Source of the DNA: Actinomycetes bacterium
GTDB taxonomy: Bacteria > Actinomycetota > Actinomycetes > Mycobacteriales > Mycobacteriaceae
Length of the DNA stretch: 16,230 bases
NCBI GenBank assembly: GCA_023416315.1
Contig: JAEZIA010000351.1
Location: 1-16,230 of the forward strand
Direction of reading: 5' to 3'
Positions 6,388 to 13,193 of the stretch are shown piece by piece. Made by a program: the position numbers and the translations under genes. The notes beneath the pieces were generated by a model. That model was not told where the DNA came from. It did not search any database and saw only the letters and a program-made list of their open reading frames with translations. Every line of letters begins with the position of its first letter. The stretch's first letter is position 1.

Positions 6388-8820
6388 CTACGGCGGCGGC
6401 GGTGGCGGGGCCAGCAGCGGGACGGTGATCGGCGGCAGGCCCGGGATTTCGACGACCGTCTGGCCGAACGGGGCACCGTCCAGCCCCGGAATCGGCGGGG
6501 CCCCCGGCGGGGGCGGCGGCGGAGCGGGCGGAATGCCGTTGCTGATCTGAATGGTGATGATCGAACCCGGAATGGTCTGCCCGCCCGGCGAGGTGCCGAC
6601 GACCGTGCCGTACGGCGACGTGCTGTTTACCGGGGTGGCCTGGTCGGCGACCTGGAAGCCGGACTCCCGCAGCCGGGTCCGGGCCGCGTCCTGGGTCAGG
6701 CCCGACACGCTCGGCACCCGGGAGCCGGGGCCACCATCGACATAACGCGGATCCGTGGGCGGTAGCACGACGTCACCGAAGCTCTCGGCGAGCGGCTTCA
6801 TCGCCGTGAACCACGTCTTCGCCGGCTCGTTACCGCCGTAGAGGTTGCCGTCACCGCACTGCCGCAGCGGGAACGAGCACAGGTCCGACGGCGTGGGCGA
6901 GTCGTCATAGATATAGGCGGCCGCCGCGTACCGGTTGGTGTAGCCGAGGAAGCCCGACGACCGGTGCGCCTCGGTGGTGCCGGTCTTGCCCGACATCGGC
7001 AGGTTCCAGCCGACCGAACTGGCCGAGCCCGCCGCGGTGCCGCTGATGTCGTCCTTGCTCAACGCGTTGGACAAGGTGTTGGCCAGGCCCTCGGGGACCA
7101 CCTGGTCGCAGGTCTCGGTGGTGACCGACACCTCGTTGCCGTCGCGGTCGTACAGCTTGTCGATCGGGTCCGGCGGGCACCAGGTGCCACCGGAGGCCAG
7201 GGTGGCGGCCACATTCGACAGCTCGAGGGCATTGACCTGGATCGGGCCCAGCGTGAACGAGCCGAGGTTCTGCCGCTTGATGAAGTCGGCGAGGCTCTCG
7301 TTGGATTCCGGGTCGTACGGGCGCGCGGTACCCGGCTCGGCATACGAGCGCAGCCCGAGCTTGACCGCCATGTCGACGGTGCGCTGCACCCCGACCTGCG
7401 AGATCAGCTTGGCGAACGCGGTGTTGGGAGAGGTGGCCAGCGCGTCGGTGACGCTCATCGACCCGCGGTAATTGCCGGCGTTCTGTACACACCAGGTGTC
7501 CCGCGGGCAGCCCTTCGCCCCGCCGCTGCCCAGGCCCTTGGCCTCGAAGCGCGCCGGGGCGTCGAGGTTGGCGTTGATGCCCATCCCCATGTCCAGGGCG
7601 GCGGCGGTGGTGAAGATCTTGAAGATCGAGCCGGCACCGTCCCCGGCGAGTGAAAAGGGTTGCGGCTGCATGGTTTCCCCGAGCGCGGAGTCCAAGCCGT
7701 AGGTGCGGTTGCTGACCATGGCCACCACCGGGTGGGCGGTCTTACCGGGCAGCACGACGCTCATCACGCTGGCGATGCCGTCGATGTCCGGGGCAGCCAG
7801 TGAGTCGACGGCGCTCTTGACCGAGCTCTGGACGTCGGGGTCCAGCGTCGTCTTGATCAGGTAGCCGCCCCGGGCGAGCTGGTCCTTGCTGATCCCGGCC
7901 CGAGCCAGATACTCCTGCACGTAGTCGCAGAAGAACGCGCGGTCGCCGGCGGCGATGCAGCCACGTGGCAGTTCGTTGGGCTGCGGCAGGATGCCGAGCG
8001 GCTCCTGCTTGGCGGCGCGCAGTTCGTCGGCCTTATCGGGCAGGTTGTCGATCATCGTGTCGAGCACGAGGTTGCGCCGGGCCAGCGCGCCGTCGGGGTT
8101 GGTGTACGGGTTCAGGGTACTGGTCGACTGCACCATCCCGGCCAGCAGCGCGGCCTGCTGCCAGTTCAGCTGGGAGGCGTCCACCCCGAAGTAGGTCTGT
8201 GCGGCGTCCTGGATGCCGAAGGCGCCGTTGCCGAAACTGACCAGGTTCAAGTAGCGGGTCAGGATCTCCGGCTTGGTGAACGTCTTGTCCAGCGTGAGCG
8301 CCATCCGGATCTCACGCAGCTTGCGGGCTGGCGTGGTCTCCACCGCCGCGCGCTTCTCGGCGTCGGTCTGGGCGATCACCAGGAGTTGGTAATTCTTGAC
8401 GTACTGCTGCTCGATCGTCGACCCGCCGCGGGTGTCCACATCGCCGGAGGCGTAGCCGGCCAGGCCGGTCAGGGTGCCTTTCCAGTCCACACCGTTATGT
8501 TCGGCAAACCGCTTGTCCTCGATCGAGACGATTGCCAGTTTCATGGTGTCCGCGATTTTGTCGCTGGGAACCTCGAACCGGCGCTGCGAATACAGCCACG
8601 CGATCGGGTTGCCCTTGGCGTCGACCATCGTCGTCACCGCGGGCACTTCACCTTCGACCAGCTGAGCCGATCCGTTGGCCACCACATCCGAGGCGCGATT
8701 GGACATCAGGCCGACGCCGCCGACCACGGGAAATAGCAGCGCCGCCAGGATCACGCTGGCCAATAGGCAGCACCAGGCCAGCTTGATGATCGTGGCCCCG
8801 GCCGGCGGGCGTTCCGACAT
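6388..8820 (-). CDS. ponA2: Bifunctional penicillin-binding protein PonA2 (class A PBP with PASTA domain)
   Basis: An 810-aa peptidoglycan synthase, the length I know for M. tuberculosis PonA2. A membrane anchor (about 11-36) is followed by a GT51 transglycosylase domain (about 75-250) with EDKRFAEHNG (Glu101) and RGGSTIEQQ. The transpeptidase domain has SIFK (Ser398-Lys401), SPN (464-466) and KTG (612-614). A PASTA domain spans about 700-762 and a proline-rich tail ends the protein. It polymerises and crosslinks cell wall outside the membrane. ATG at 8820 is chosen because the cytoplasmic lead and anchor begin just after it; the frame stays open to 9024, but that extension looks non-coding. 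Eight extracytoplasmic cysteines fall in four local pairs (288/298, 438/444, 548/571, 648/655). It diverges from whiB4. Confidence 0.96.
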   Translation of the reverse strand: MSERPPAGATIIKLAWCCLLASVILAALLFPVVGGVGLMSNRASDVVANGSAQLVEGEVPAVTTMVDAKGNPIAWLYSQRRFEVPSDKIADTMKLAIVSIEDKRFAEHNGVDWKGTLTGLAGYASGDVDTRGGSTIEQQYVKNYQLLVIAQTDAEKRAAVETTPARKLREIRMALTLDKTFTKPEILTRYLNLVSFGNGAFGIQDAAQTYFGVDASQLNWQQAALLAGMVQSTSTLNPYTNPDGALARRNLVLDTMIDNLPDKADELRAAKQEPLGILPQPNELPRGCIAAGDRAFFCDYVQEYLARAGISKDQLARGGYLIKTTLDPDVQSSVKSAVDSLAAPDIDGIASVMSVVLPGKTAHPVVAMVSNRTYGLDSALGETMQPQPFSLAGDGAGSIFKIFTTAAALDMGMGINANLDAPARFEAKGLGSGGAKGCPRDTWCVQNAGNYRGSMSVTDALATSPNTAFAKLISQVGVQRTVDMAVKLGLRSYAEPGTARPYDPESNESLADFIKRQNLGSFTLGPIQVNALELSNVAATLASGGTWCPPDPIDKLYDRDGNEVSVTTETCDQVVPEGLANTLSNALSKDDISGTAAGSASSVGWNLPMSGKTGTTEAHRSSGFLGYTNRYAAAAYIYDDSPTPSDLCSFPLRQCGDGNLYGGNEPAKTWFTAMKPLAESFGDVVLPPTDPRYVDGGPGSRVPSVSGLTQDAARTRLRESGFQVADQATPVNSTSPYGTVVGTSPGGQTIPGSIITIQISNGIPPAPPPPPPGAPPIPGLDGAPFGQTVVEIPGLPPITVPLLAPPPPPP

Positions 8821-8877
8821 GCCTAACAGAGTAACGAGGATAGGGACGGGGTCTTGCGCAGCATCCCGCGGCGGGCG

Positions 8878-8883
8878 ATGATA
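8878..8883 (-). promoter_or_regulatory. Possible -10 box TATCAT for ponA2
   Basis: TATCAT on the minus strand lies 57 nt from the chosen ponA2 start, giving a leader of about 50 nt. CCGTA-TT-TACGG (8889-8900), a short inverted repeat, sits immediately upstream of it and could be an operator. No good -35 was found at 16-18 nt. Confidence 0.3.
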
Positions 8884-8951
8884 CCCAACCGTATTTACGG
8901 AGGAGTCAGAAAAAGCCAGTTCATGATCGGTCTGGACGGTCGTCCCAAAAA

Positions 8952-9122
8952 ACCTGAGATCTAACTGTTGCGCAAAAGATACCTGACCACCTAACTTAAA
9001 CAGACAGTGCGATTCAGGTAACACTCCTAGTCGCGATGTGGCGTAGATCGCATACGCGGCCTACACCTGAAGATTGTCAGCCGCAGACAGCGGCCGGACG
9101 AAGGGGATCGTCGGTGTCAGGT
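8952..9122. repeat. Cluster of five ACCTGA/TCAGGT hexamers in the ponA2-whiB4 region
   Basis: ACCTGA occurs at 8952-8957, 8981-8986 and 9065-9070, and its complement TCAGGT at 9014-9019 and 9117-9122. Three copies extend to TACCTGA. The second and third form a 7-bp inverted repeat with a 27-nt spacer around the proposed whiB4 -10 box, and the last overlaps the first codons of whiB4. By chance well under one copy is expected in 171 bp. I know no named regulator with this motif; a regulator-binding array is inferred. Confidence 0.5.
8968..8997 (+). promoter_or_regulatory. Possible whiB4 promoter
   Basis: TTGCGC (8968-8973) and TAACTT (8992-8997) are separated by 18 nt, a plausible housekeeping-type promoter. 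It predicts a start near 9004 and a leader of about 110 nt before the whiB4 GTG. The rest of the 8821-9113 intergenic region holds the hexamer cluster and the possible ponA2 promoter. Confidence 0.4.
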
Positions 9123-9467
9123 ATTCGGACCGCTGTTCGCAAGCCAAGCGCAGCGCTTTTGCACGGATCCATCCACGGTGCGGACGGGGAAGCCCGGATC
9201 GCCTGGGTTTCGCGGGCTTTGTGCCGGTCAACCGACCCTGACGAGCTGTTTGTCCGCGGCGCCGCGCAGCGCAAGGCCGCGGTCATCTGCCGTCACTGCC
9301 CGGTCATGGCCGAGTGCGGCGCCGACGCGCTGGATAACCGTGTGGAGTTCGGTGTCTGGGGCGGCATGACCGAGCGTCAGCGTCGCGCGCTGCTCAAGCA
9401 GCACCCGGAAGTGGTGTCCTGGGCGGAATTCTTCGCCGCGCAGCGCAAGCACCGCAGCGTCAGCTAA
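9114..9467 (+). CDS. whiB4: Fe-S cluster redox regulator WhiB4
   Basis: A 117-aa Wbl protein close in length and sequence to M. tuberculosis WhiB4. Cluster ligands are Cys37, Cys59, Cys62 and Cys68 (ALCRSTDPDELF then ICRHCPVMAEC), followed by the Wbl turn GVWGG (80-84) and a basic segment ERQRRALLKQ that contacts DNA. WhiB4 holds an oxygen-sensitive [4Fe-4S] cluster; in M. tuberculosis the oxidised apo form binds DNA and represses antioxidant genes. The GTG at 9114 is chosen over an in-frame upstream ATG at 9036 because AAGGGGA (9101-9107) lies 6 nt before it and homologues begin at the same place. The gene diverges from ponA2 and converges on bagB. Confidence 0.95.
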   Translation: MSGIRTAVRKPSAALLHGSIHGADGEARIAWVSRALCRSTDPDELFVRGAAQRKAAVICRHCPVMAECGADALDNRVEFGVWGGMTERQRRALLKQHPEVVSWAEFFAAQRKHRSVS

Positions 9468-9474
9468 CTTTCGA

Positions 9475-9500
9475 CCCGAGTCCCGGCCGCTCGGGCGGGC
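9475..9500 (+). terminator. Hairpin between convergent whiB4 and bagB
   Basis: CCCGAG (9475-9480) and CTCGGG (9490-9495) enclose a 9-nt loop, followed on the plus strand by a pyrimidine-rich CCTTCTTTA run. It fills the 38-nt gap between convergent stop codons and could stop transcription from whiB4. Confidence 0.5.
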
Positions 9501-9505
9501 CTTCT

Positions 9506-10642
9506 TTACGTCGTCTCGCCGGTGATCTGGTCGGCGATCGCCTGTAGGGCGTCGAGATCGGACACGTCGAACGGCAGCGACGGCACGCCAACCACCGGAA
9601 CATGCGGGTTGGCGCCGGTGAATCGCGACAACAGCCGGATCTCCCGCTTCGCCGTCTGCGCCCGGTCGGCGTGGATCTGCAATACCGCCGCGGCGAGCTG
9701 GTTCCCGTTGTTCTCCAGGCCGGCGGCCGCCAACTCCTCCACACCGTCGACGGCGCGTTCCACGGTCAGCGCCGACAGCGTCGGGTGGGTGCGGTTGAGG
9801 ATGAGGCCCGCCAGCGGCATGCCCTCGGCCGAGAGCCGATCGACGAAGAACGACGCCTCCCGCAGCGCGTCCGGCTCGGCCGCCGACACCACCACGAACT
9901 GGGTGCCGCGCCGCTTGAGCAGCTCGTAGGTGCGGTCGGCCTTCTCGCGGAAACCACCGAACGTCGAATCCAGGGATTGCACGAACGCCGAGGCGTCGGC
10001 GAGCATCTGCGAGCCCAGGATGGTCGACATCGCCTTCATGGCCAGGCCGACGACGCCGGTCACCAGCTTCCCGAAGCCACGCCCGGGCGCCAGCAGCATC
10101 CGCCAAAGCCGGCCGTCCATGAAACTGCCGAGCCGCTTGGGTGCGTCGAGGAAGTCCAGCGCGTTGCGCGACGGCGGGGTGTCGACCACCACCAGATCCC
10201 ACCGGTCCTGACCGAGTAGCTGGCCGAGCTTTTCCATGGCCATGTATTCCTGCGTGCCCGCCAGGGACGTGGCGACCGTCTGATAGAACTGGTTGTCCAA
10301 AATCGCTTGGGCGCGGTCAGTTCCCGAGTACTCGATCACCATCTCGTCGAACGTGCGGCGCATGTCGAGCATCATCGCGTGCAACTCGCCGGTCACCTCG
10401 GGAGCCAGCGGGACCCGCTGCGGGGTGTTGCCGAGTTCCTTGATTCCCAACGCCTGTGCCAGCCGCTTGGCGGGATCGATGGTCAGTACGACGACCGTGC
10501 GGCCGTATTCGGCGGCCCGCAGCGCCATCGACGCCGCGGTGGTCGTCTTACCGACGCCGCCCGCGCCGCAGCACACCACGACCCGGTTGGACCTGTCGGC
10601 CAGGATCGACTTCATGTCGAGTGCGGGGGGAGTGGTGCTCAT
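9506..10642 (-). CDS. bagB: Get3/ArsA-like ATPase BagB (Rv3680-like)
   Basis: A 378-aa SIMIBI-class ATPase. The P-loop is GAGGVGKTT (26-34). Switch I is IDPAKRL (from Asp56) and switch II VVDTPPSRN (Asp154). A helical insertion between about 95 and 250 includes the FMDGRLWRML segment, in the region that binds clients in Get3. The signature lysine of the deviant Walker A (GKGG) is replaced by alanine, so alone it may not make the standard intradimer lysine contact. In M. tuberculosis the Rv3679/Rv3680 pair, named BagA/BagB, act together and affect growth on glycerol. GGAGG at 10652-10656 precedes the ATG by 9 nt, and the gap to bagA is 34 nt, so the two are cotranscribed. No arsenic-resistance genes are nearby, arguing against an arsenite-pump role. 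Confidence 0.9.
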   Translation of the reverse strand: MSTTPPALDMKSILADRSNRVVVCCGAGGVGKTTTAASMALRAAEYGRTVVVLTIDPAKRLAQALGIKELGNTPQRVPLAPEVTGELHAMMLDMRRTFDEMVIEYSGTDRAQAILDNQFYQTVATSLAGTQEYMAMEKLGQLLGQDRWDLVVVDTPPSRNALDFLDAPKRLGSFMDGRLWRMLLAPGRGFGKLVTGVVGLAMKAMSTILGSQMLADASAFVQSLDSTFGGFREKADRTYELLKRRGTQFVVVSAAEPDALREASFFVDRLSAEGMPLAGLILNRTHPTLSALTVERAVDGVEELAAAGLENNGNQLAAAVLQIHADRAQTAKREIRLLSRFTGANPHVPVVGVPSLPFDVSDLDALQAIADQITGETT

Positions 10643-10676
10643 TACCGACGTCCTCCAATTGTCCTTTTCGTTTCAC

Positions 10677-11696
10677 TCATCGGACGCCTTGCTGGGCAAG
10701 CGTTTCCGCGAGTTCGTACAGGCTTCCCAGGTCTACGCCGTCGGGAATCGTCGGCAATTCGAGCCGCGGCACCTGCAACCGGTCGAGCTGCTCGGCGCTC
10801 TCGGAGCGGGCCTTGATGCGGCTGGCGTGCTCGATGGCTTCGGTCAGCAGCCCGGCAAAGTCAGCGTCGGGCAAGGTGATTCCGACGTTCTCGAGCCCGG
10901 CGCGGACCGCGTCGGCGTCGATGTCACCCTCGGCGGCCTTGGCGAGGTCGTCGGCAGGCAGGAACGGCGGAATGTTGCGGTTGACGATCACACTGCCGAT
11001 CGGCAGGCCCAGCTCTTTGAGCTCCTCGATGGCTTCGATGGTCTCCTGGATCGGCAGGGCCTCGAGCAGGGTGACCAGATGGATTGCGGTCTGCTCCGAA
11101 TGCAGCAGCTTGACCACACCATCGGCCTGCGAGTGCACCGGCCCGCCCTTGGCCAGATCCGAAACGGCCTTGGTGACGTCGAGGAACCGCGAGATCCGGC
11201 CGGTCGGGGGAGAGTCGACGACGATGGCGTCGTAGGCGGGCCGCTTGTTGCGGTCCAACCGCACCACCGCCTCCTTGATCTTGCCGGTGAGCAGGACGTC
11301 CCGCAGACCGGGAGCGATCGTTGTCGCGAACTCGATGGCGCCGATCCGACGCATCGCCCGGCCGGCGAGGCCCAAGTTGTAGAACATGTCGAGGTATTCC
11401 AGGAACGCCGCCTCGATATCGACGGCCAGCGCGTTGACGTGGCCGCCGCCCTCGGCGGTGGCGATTTTCAGCTCCTCGTAGGGCAGCGGCGGCACATCGA
11501 AAAGCTGCGCAATGCCTTGCCGCCCTTCGACTTCCACGAGAAGCACCCGGCGGCCCCCGGCGGCCAGGGTCAGTGCCAGCGCCGCGGCGACCGTGGTCTT
11601 GCCGGTACCGCCCTTGCCGGTCACGAAGTGCAGCCGCGCCTTTGTCAGACGGGAGGGCCAGGCCAGGGAGCTTCCGTCGCTCGGTGTGGTCGCCAT
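10677..11696 (-). CDS. bagA: Get3/ArsA-like ATPase BagA (Rv3679-like)
   Basis: A 339-aa SIMIBI-class ATPase. The deviant Walker A is complete: GKGGTGKTT (27-35, signature Lys28). A switch-I-like VEVEGRQGIAQLF follows near 54-66, where Get3 has DPAHSL, so that loop is atypical. Switch II is DSPPTGRISRFL (from Asp161). It is the probable partner of BagB downstream: one subunit has the signature lysine, the other the conserved switch-I aspartate, which suggests an obligate asymmetric pair. ATG 11696 follows a TAGCAT -10 box by 6 nt, indicating a leaderless mRNA. It diverges from the DUF4177 gene across 65 bp. The homologous pair in M. tuberculosis is described as bacterial Get3-like; membrane-protein targeting is not proven. 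Confidence 0.9.
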   Translation of the reverse strand: MATTPSDGSSLAWPSRLTKARLHFVTGKGGTGKTTVAAALALTLAAGGRRVLLVEVEGRQGIAQLFDVPPLPYEELKIATAEGGGHVNALAVDIEAAFLEYLDMFYNLGLAGRAMRRIGAIEFATTIAPGLRDVLLTGKIKEAVVRLDRNKRPAYDAIVVDSPPTGRISRFLDVTKAVSDLAKGGPVHSQADGVVKLLHSEQTAIHLVTLLEALPIQETIEAIEELKELGLPIGSVIVNRNIPPFLPADDLAKAAEGDIDADAVRAGLENVGITLPDADFAGLLTEAIEHASRIKARSESAEQLDRLQVPRLELPTIPDGVDLGSLYELAETLAQQGVR

Positions 11697-11702
11697 CTGT
11701 GC

Positions 11703-11708
11703 ATGCTA
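11703..11708 (-). promoter_or_regulatory. bagA: -10 box TAGCAT of bagAB (leaderless)
   Basis: TAGCAT on the minus strand ends 6 nt before the bagA ATG, so the first transcribed base should be the A of the start codon. No -35 or ribosome site was recognised. Confidence 0.5.
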
Positions 11709-11749
11709 ACCAAGCCCCTGCGGAGCCCTGCGGCCTTGGTGCCGGGCGA

Positions 11750-11755
11750 TAAGCT
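11750..11755 (+). promoter_or_regulatory. -10 box TAAGCT of the DUF4177-RidA-MBL operon (leaderless)
   Basis: TAAGCT ends 6 nt before ATG 11762, again placing the transcription start on the start codon. With the bagA box it makes two leaderless promoters back to back within 65 bp. Confidence 0.5.
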
Positions 11756-11761
11756 TCGGCC

Positions 11762-11923
11762 ATGAGCCAACCGACGACATGGGAATACGCCACGGTCCCG
11801 CTGCTGACCCACGCGACCAAGCAGATCCTCGACCAGTGGGGCGCCGACGGCTGGGAGCTGGTCGCGGTGCTTCCCGGCCCCACCGGGGAGCAGCATGTCG
11901 CTTATCTGAAGCGGCCGAAGTGA
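11762..11923 (+). CDS. DUF4177 small protein (Rv3678A-like)
   Basis: A 53-aa soluble protein, too short for many gene callers. It has the DUF4177 pattern: WEYATVPL near the start, then LDQWGADGWELVAV, ending in AYLKRPK. The function of the family is unknown; members are usually short beta-rich proteins. It is the first gene of the operon, begins at a predicted leaderless start, and its TGA overlaps the GTG of the RidA gene (GTGA, 11920-11923). The coupling implies matched expression with the RidA-like and MBL proteins. Identity as a gene is well supported by family motif and synteny. Confidence 0.88.
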   Translation: MSQPTTWEYATVPLLTHATKQILDQWGADGWELVAVLPGPTGEQHVAYLKRPK

Positions 11924-12378
11924 CGAGTGCTTCCCAGCGGCTCGCGGAACTGGGACACACGCTGCCTGCGGTGGCCAAGCCGCTGGCCGCCTACGTGCCT
12001 GCGGTCCGGACCGGCAACCTGGTCTACACGTCCGGCCAACTGCCAACCGAAGCGGGCAGCCTGATCCACACCGGCAAGGTCGGCGCCGCCGTGACCGCGG
12101 AACAGGCCAAGGACGCTGCGCGGGTGTGCGCGCTGAACGCGTTGGCCGCGGTCGACGCACTGGTGGGCATCGACAACGTCACCCGGGTGGTCAAGGTGGT
12201 CGGATTCGTCGCCTCGGCGCCCGGTTTCACCGGTCAGCCGGGCGTCATCAACGGCGCGTCGGAGTTCCTGGGCGAGGTGTTCGGTGAGGCGGGCGCGCAC
12301 GCCCGGTCGGCGGTCGGGGTGTCCGAGTTGCCGCTGGACGCACCGGTGGAGGTCGAACTCATCGTCGAGGTCGCGTGA
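11920..12378 (+). CDS. RidA/YjgF-family protein (Rv3678c-like)
   Basis: A 152-aa cytoplasmic protein of the YjgF/YER057c/UK114 family (second subgroup, longer than classical RidA). VYTSGQLPTEAG is the family N-terminal motif. Arg129 in HARSAVGV and Glu144 in the DAPVEVELIV strand match the RidA residues that bind the carboxylate and activate water. RidA deaminates reactive enamine/imine intermediates from PLP enzymes; this subgroup often keeps the arginine but has unproven substrates. GTG at 11920 is chosen because it couples to the upstream stop and matches the homologue's length; its own TGA overlaps the MBL GTG in the same way. A role in metabolite-damage control is inferred. Confidence 0.9.
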   Translation: MTSASQRLAELGHTLPAVAKPLAAYVPAVRTGNLVYTSGQLPTEAGSLIHTGKVGAAVTAEQAKDAARVCALNALAAVDALVGIDNVTRVVKVVGFVASAPGFTGQPGVINGASEFLGEVFGEAGAHARSAVGVSELPLDAPVEVELIVEVA

Positions 12379-13145
12379 CCCATCCGGCGTACGGGGTGCT
12401 GCGGCCGGTGACGGCGGTGGCCTCGGTGCTGCTGTGCAACAACCCGGGCAAGATGACGCTGGACGGCACCAACACCTGGGTGCTGCGCGGGCCGGGCAGT
12501 GACGAGATGGTGGTCGTCGACCCGGGCCCTGACGACGACGAGCACCTCGGCAGGCTCGCCGAACTCGGCACGATTGCGCTGGTGCTGATCAGCCACAAAC
12601 ACGAGGACCACACCGGTGGCATCGACAAGATCGTCGACGCGACCGGCGCCGTGGTGCGGTCGGTGGGCAGCGGGTTCCTGCGCGGGCTCGGCGGCCCGTT
12701 GACCGACGGCGAGGTCATCGATGCCGCCGGGGTGCGGATCACCGTGATGGCCACCCCGGGCCATACCGCGGACTCGCTGTCGTTCCTGGTCGACGATGCG
12801 GTGCTGACCGCCGACACCGTCCTCGGCCGCGGCACCACCGTGATCGACGACGAGGACGGCAGCCTCACCCAATACTTGGACTCACTGCGCCGACTGCAGG
12901 GTCTCGGTCAGCGCACGGTACTACCCGGGCACGGCCCCGACCTCGAGGACCTGCAGGCCGTCACCACCATGTATTTGTCGCACCGCGAGGAGCGGCTGGA
13001 CCAGGTGCGCCAGGCGCTTCGGGTGCTCGGCGAGGAGGCCACCGCACGCCAGGTCGTCGAGCACGTCTACACCGACGTCGACTCCGAACTGTGGGACGCC
13101 GCGGAGAAGTCGGTGCGCGCCCAGTTGGACTACCTGCGCGCGTGA
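12375..13145 (+). CDS. Metallo-beta-lactamase-fold hydrolase, LACTB2-like (Rv3677c-like)
   Basis: A 256-aa MBL-fold hydrolase. Metal ligands are in SHKHEDH (His74, His76, Asp78, His79), TPGHT (His130), TADT (Asp147) and PGHGP (His186). The N-terminal NNPGKMTLDGTNTWVL and a C-terminal winged-helix-like segment (about 200-256) are typical of the LACTB2/RNase-like and glyoxalase-II-like group rather than true beta-lactamases. Substrate may be a thioester or an RNA end; this cannot be decided from sequence. No signal peptide, so cytoplasmic. GTG at 12375 overlaps the RidA stop (GTGA), making it the third coupled gene. It converges on crp. Confidence 0.9.
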   Translation: MTHPAYGVLRPVTAVASVLLCNNPGKMTLDGTNTWVLRGPGSDEMVVVDPGPDDDEHLGRLAELGTIALVLISHKHEDHTGGIDKIVDATGAVVRSVGSGFLRGLGGPLTDGEVIDAAGVRITVMATPGHTADSLSFLVDDAVLTADTVLGRGTTVIDDEDGSLTQYLDSLRRLQGLGQRTVLPGHGPDLEDLQAVTTMYLSHREERLDQVRQALRVLGEEATARQVVEHVYTDVDSELWDAAEKSVRAQLDYLRA

Positions 13146-13146
13146 C

Positions 13147-13189
13147 TTCGGCGCGAAAACCGCCGCTGAGCGAACGAAAACGCGCCGAA
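13147..13189. terminator. Long-loop dyad between convergent MBL gene and crp
   Basis: TTCGGCGCG (13147-13155) and CGCGCCGAA (13181-13189) are perfect 9-nt arms around a 25-nt loop, filling the 48-nt gap between the two stop codons. There is no U-tract on either side. A bidirectional intrinsic-like or Rho-assisted terminator is likely by position. Confidence 0.4.
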
Positions 13190-13193
13190 ATCG

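Noticed and set aside
6391..6530. CGG-rich repeats as a tandem-repeat element
   Set aside because: They encode the proline-rich C-terminal tail of PonA2 and need no other explanation.
8821..9024. N-terminal extension of PonA2 to an ATG at 9024
   Set aside because: Adds 68 residues without conserved features and runs through the promoter region; ATG 8820 gives exactly the 810-residue family length.
9036..9113. Upstream ATG for whiB4
   Set aside because: The added 26 residues are unlike WhiB4, and the GTG at 9114 has a good ribosome site 6 nt away.
9506..11696. Arsenite-efflux ATPase (arsA) assignment
   Set aside because: No arsB, arsR or arsD is nearby, and the pair matches the mycobacterial Get3-like BagA/BagB arrangement.
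10293..11765. 490-codon plus-strand frame across bagA/bagB
   Set aside because: Long only because stop codons are rare in GC-rich antisense; it spans two genes and their spacer and has no family features.
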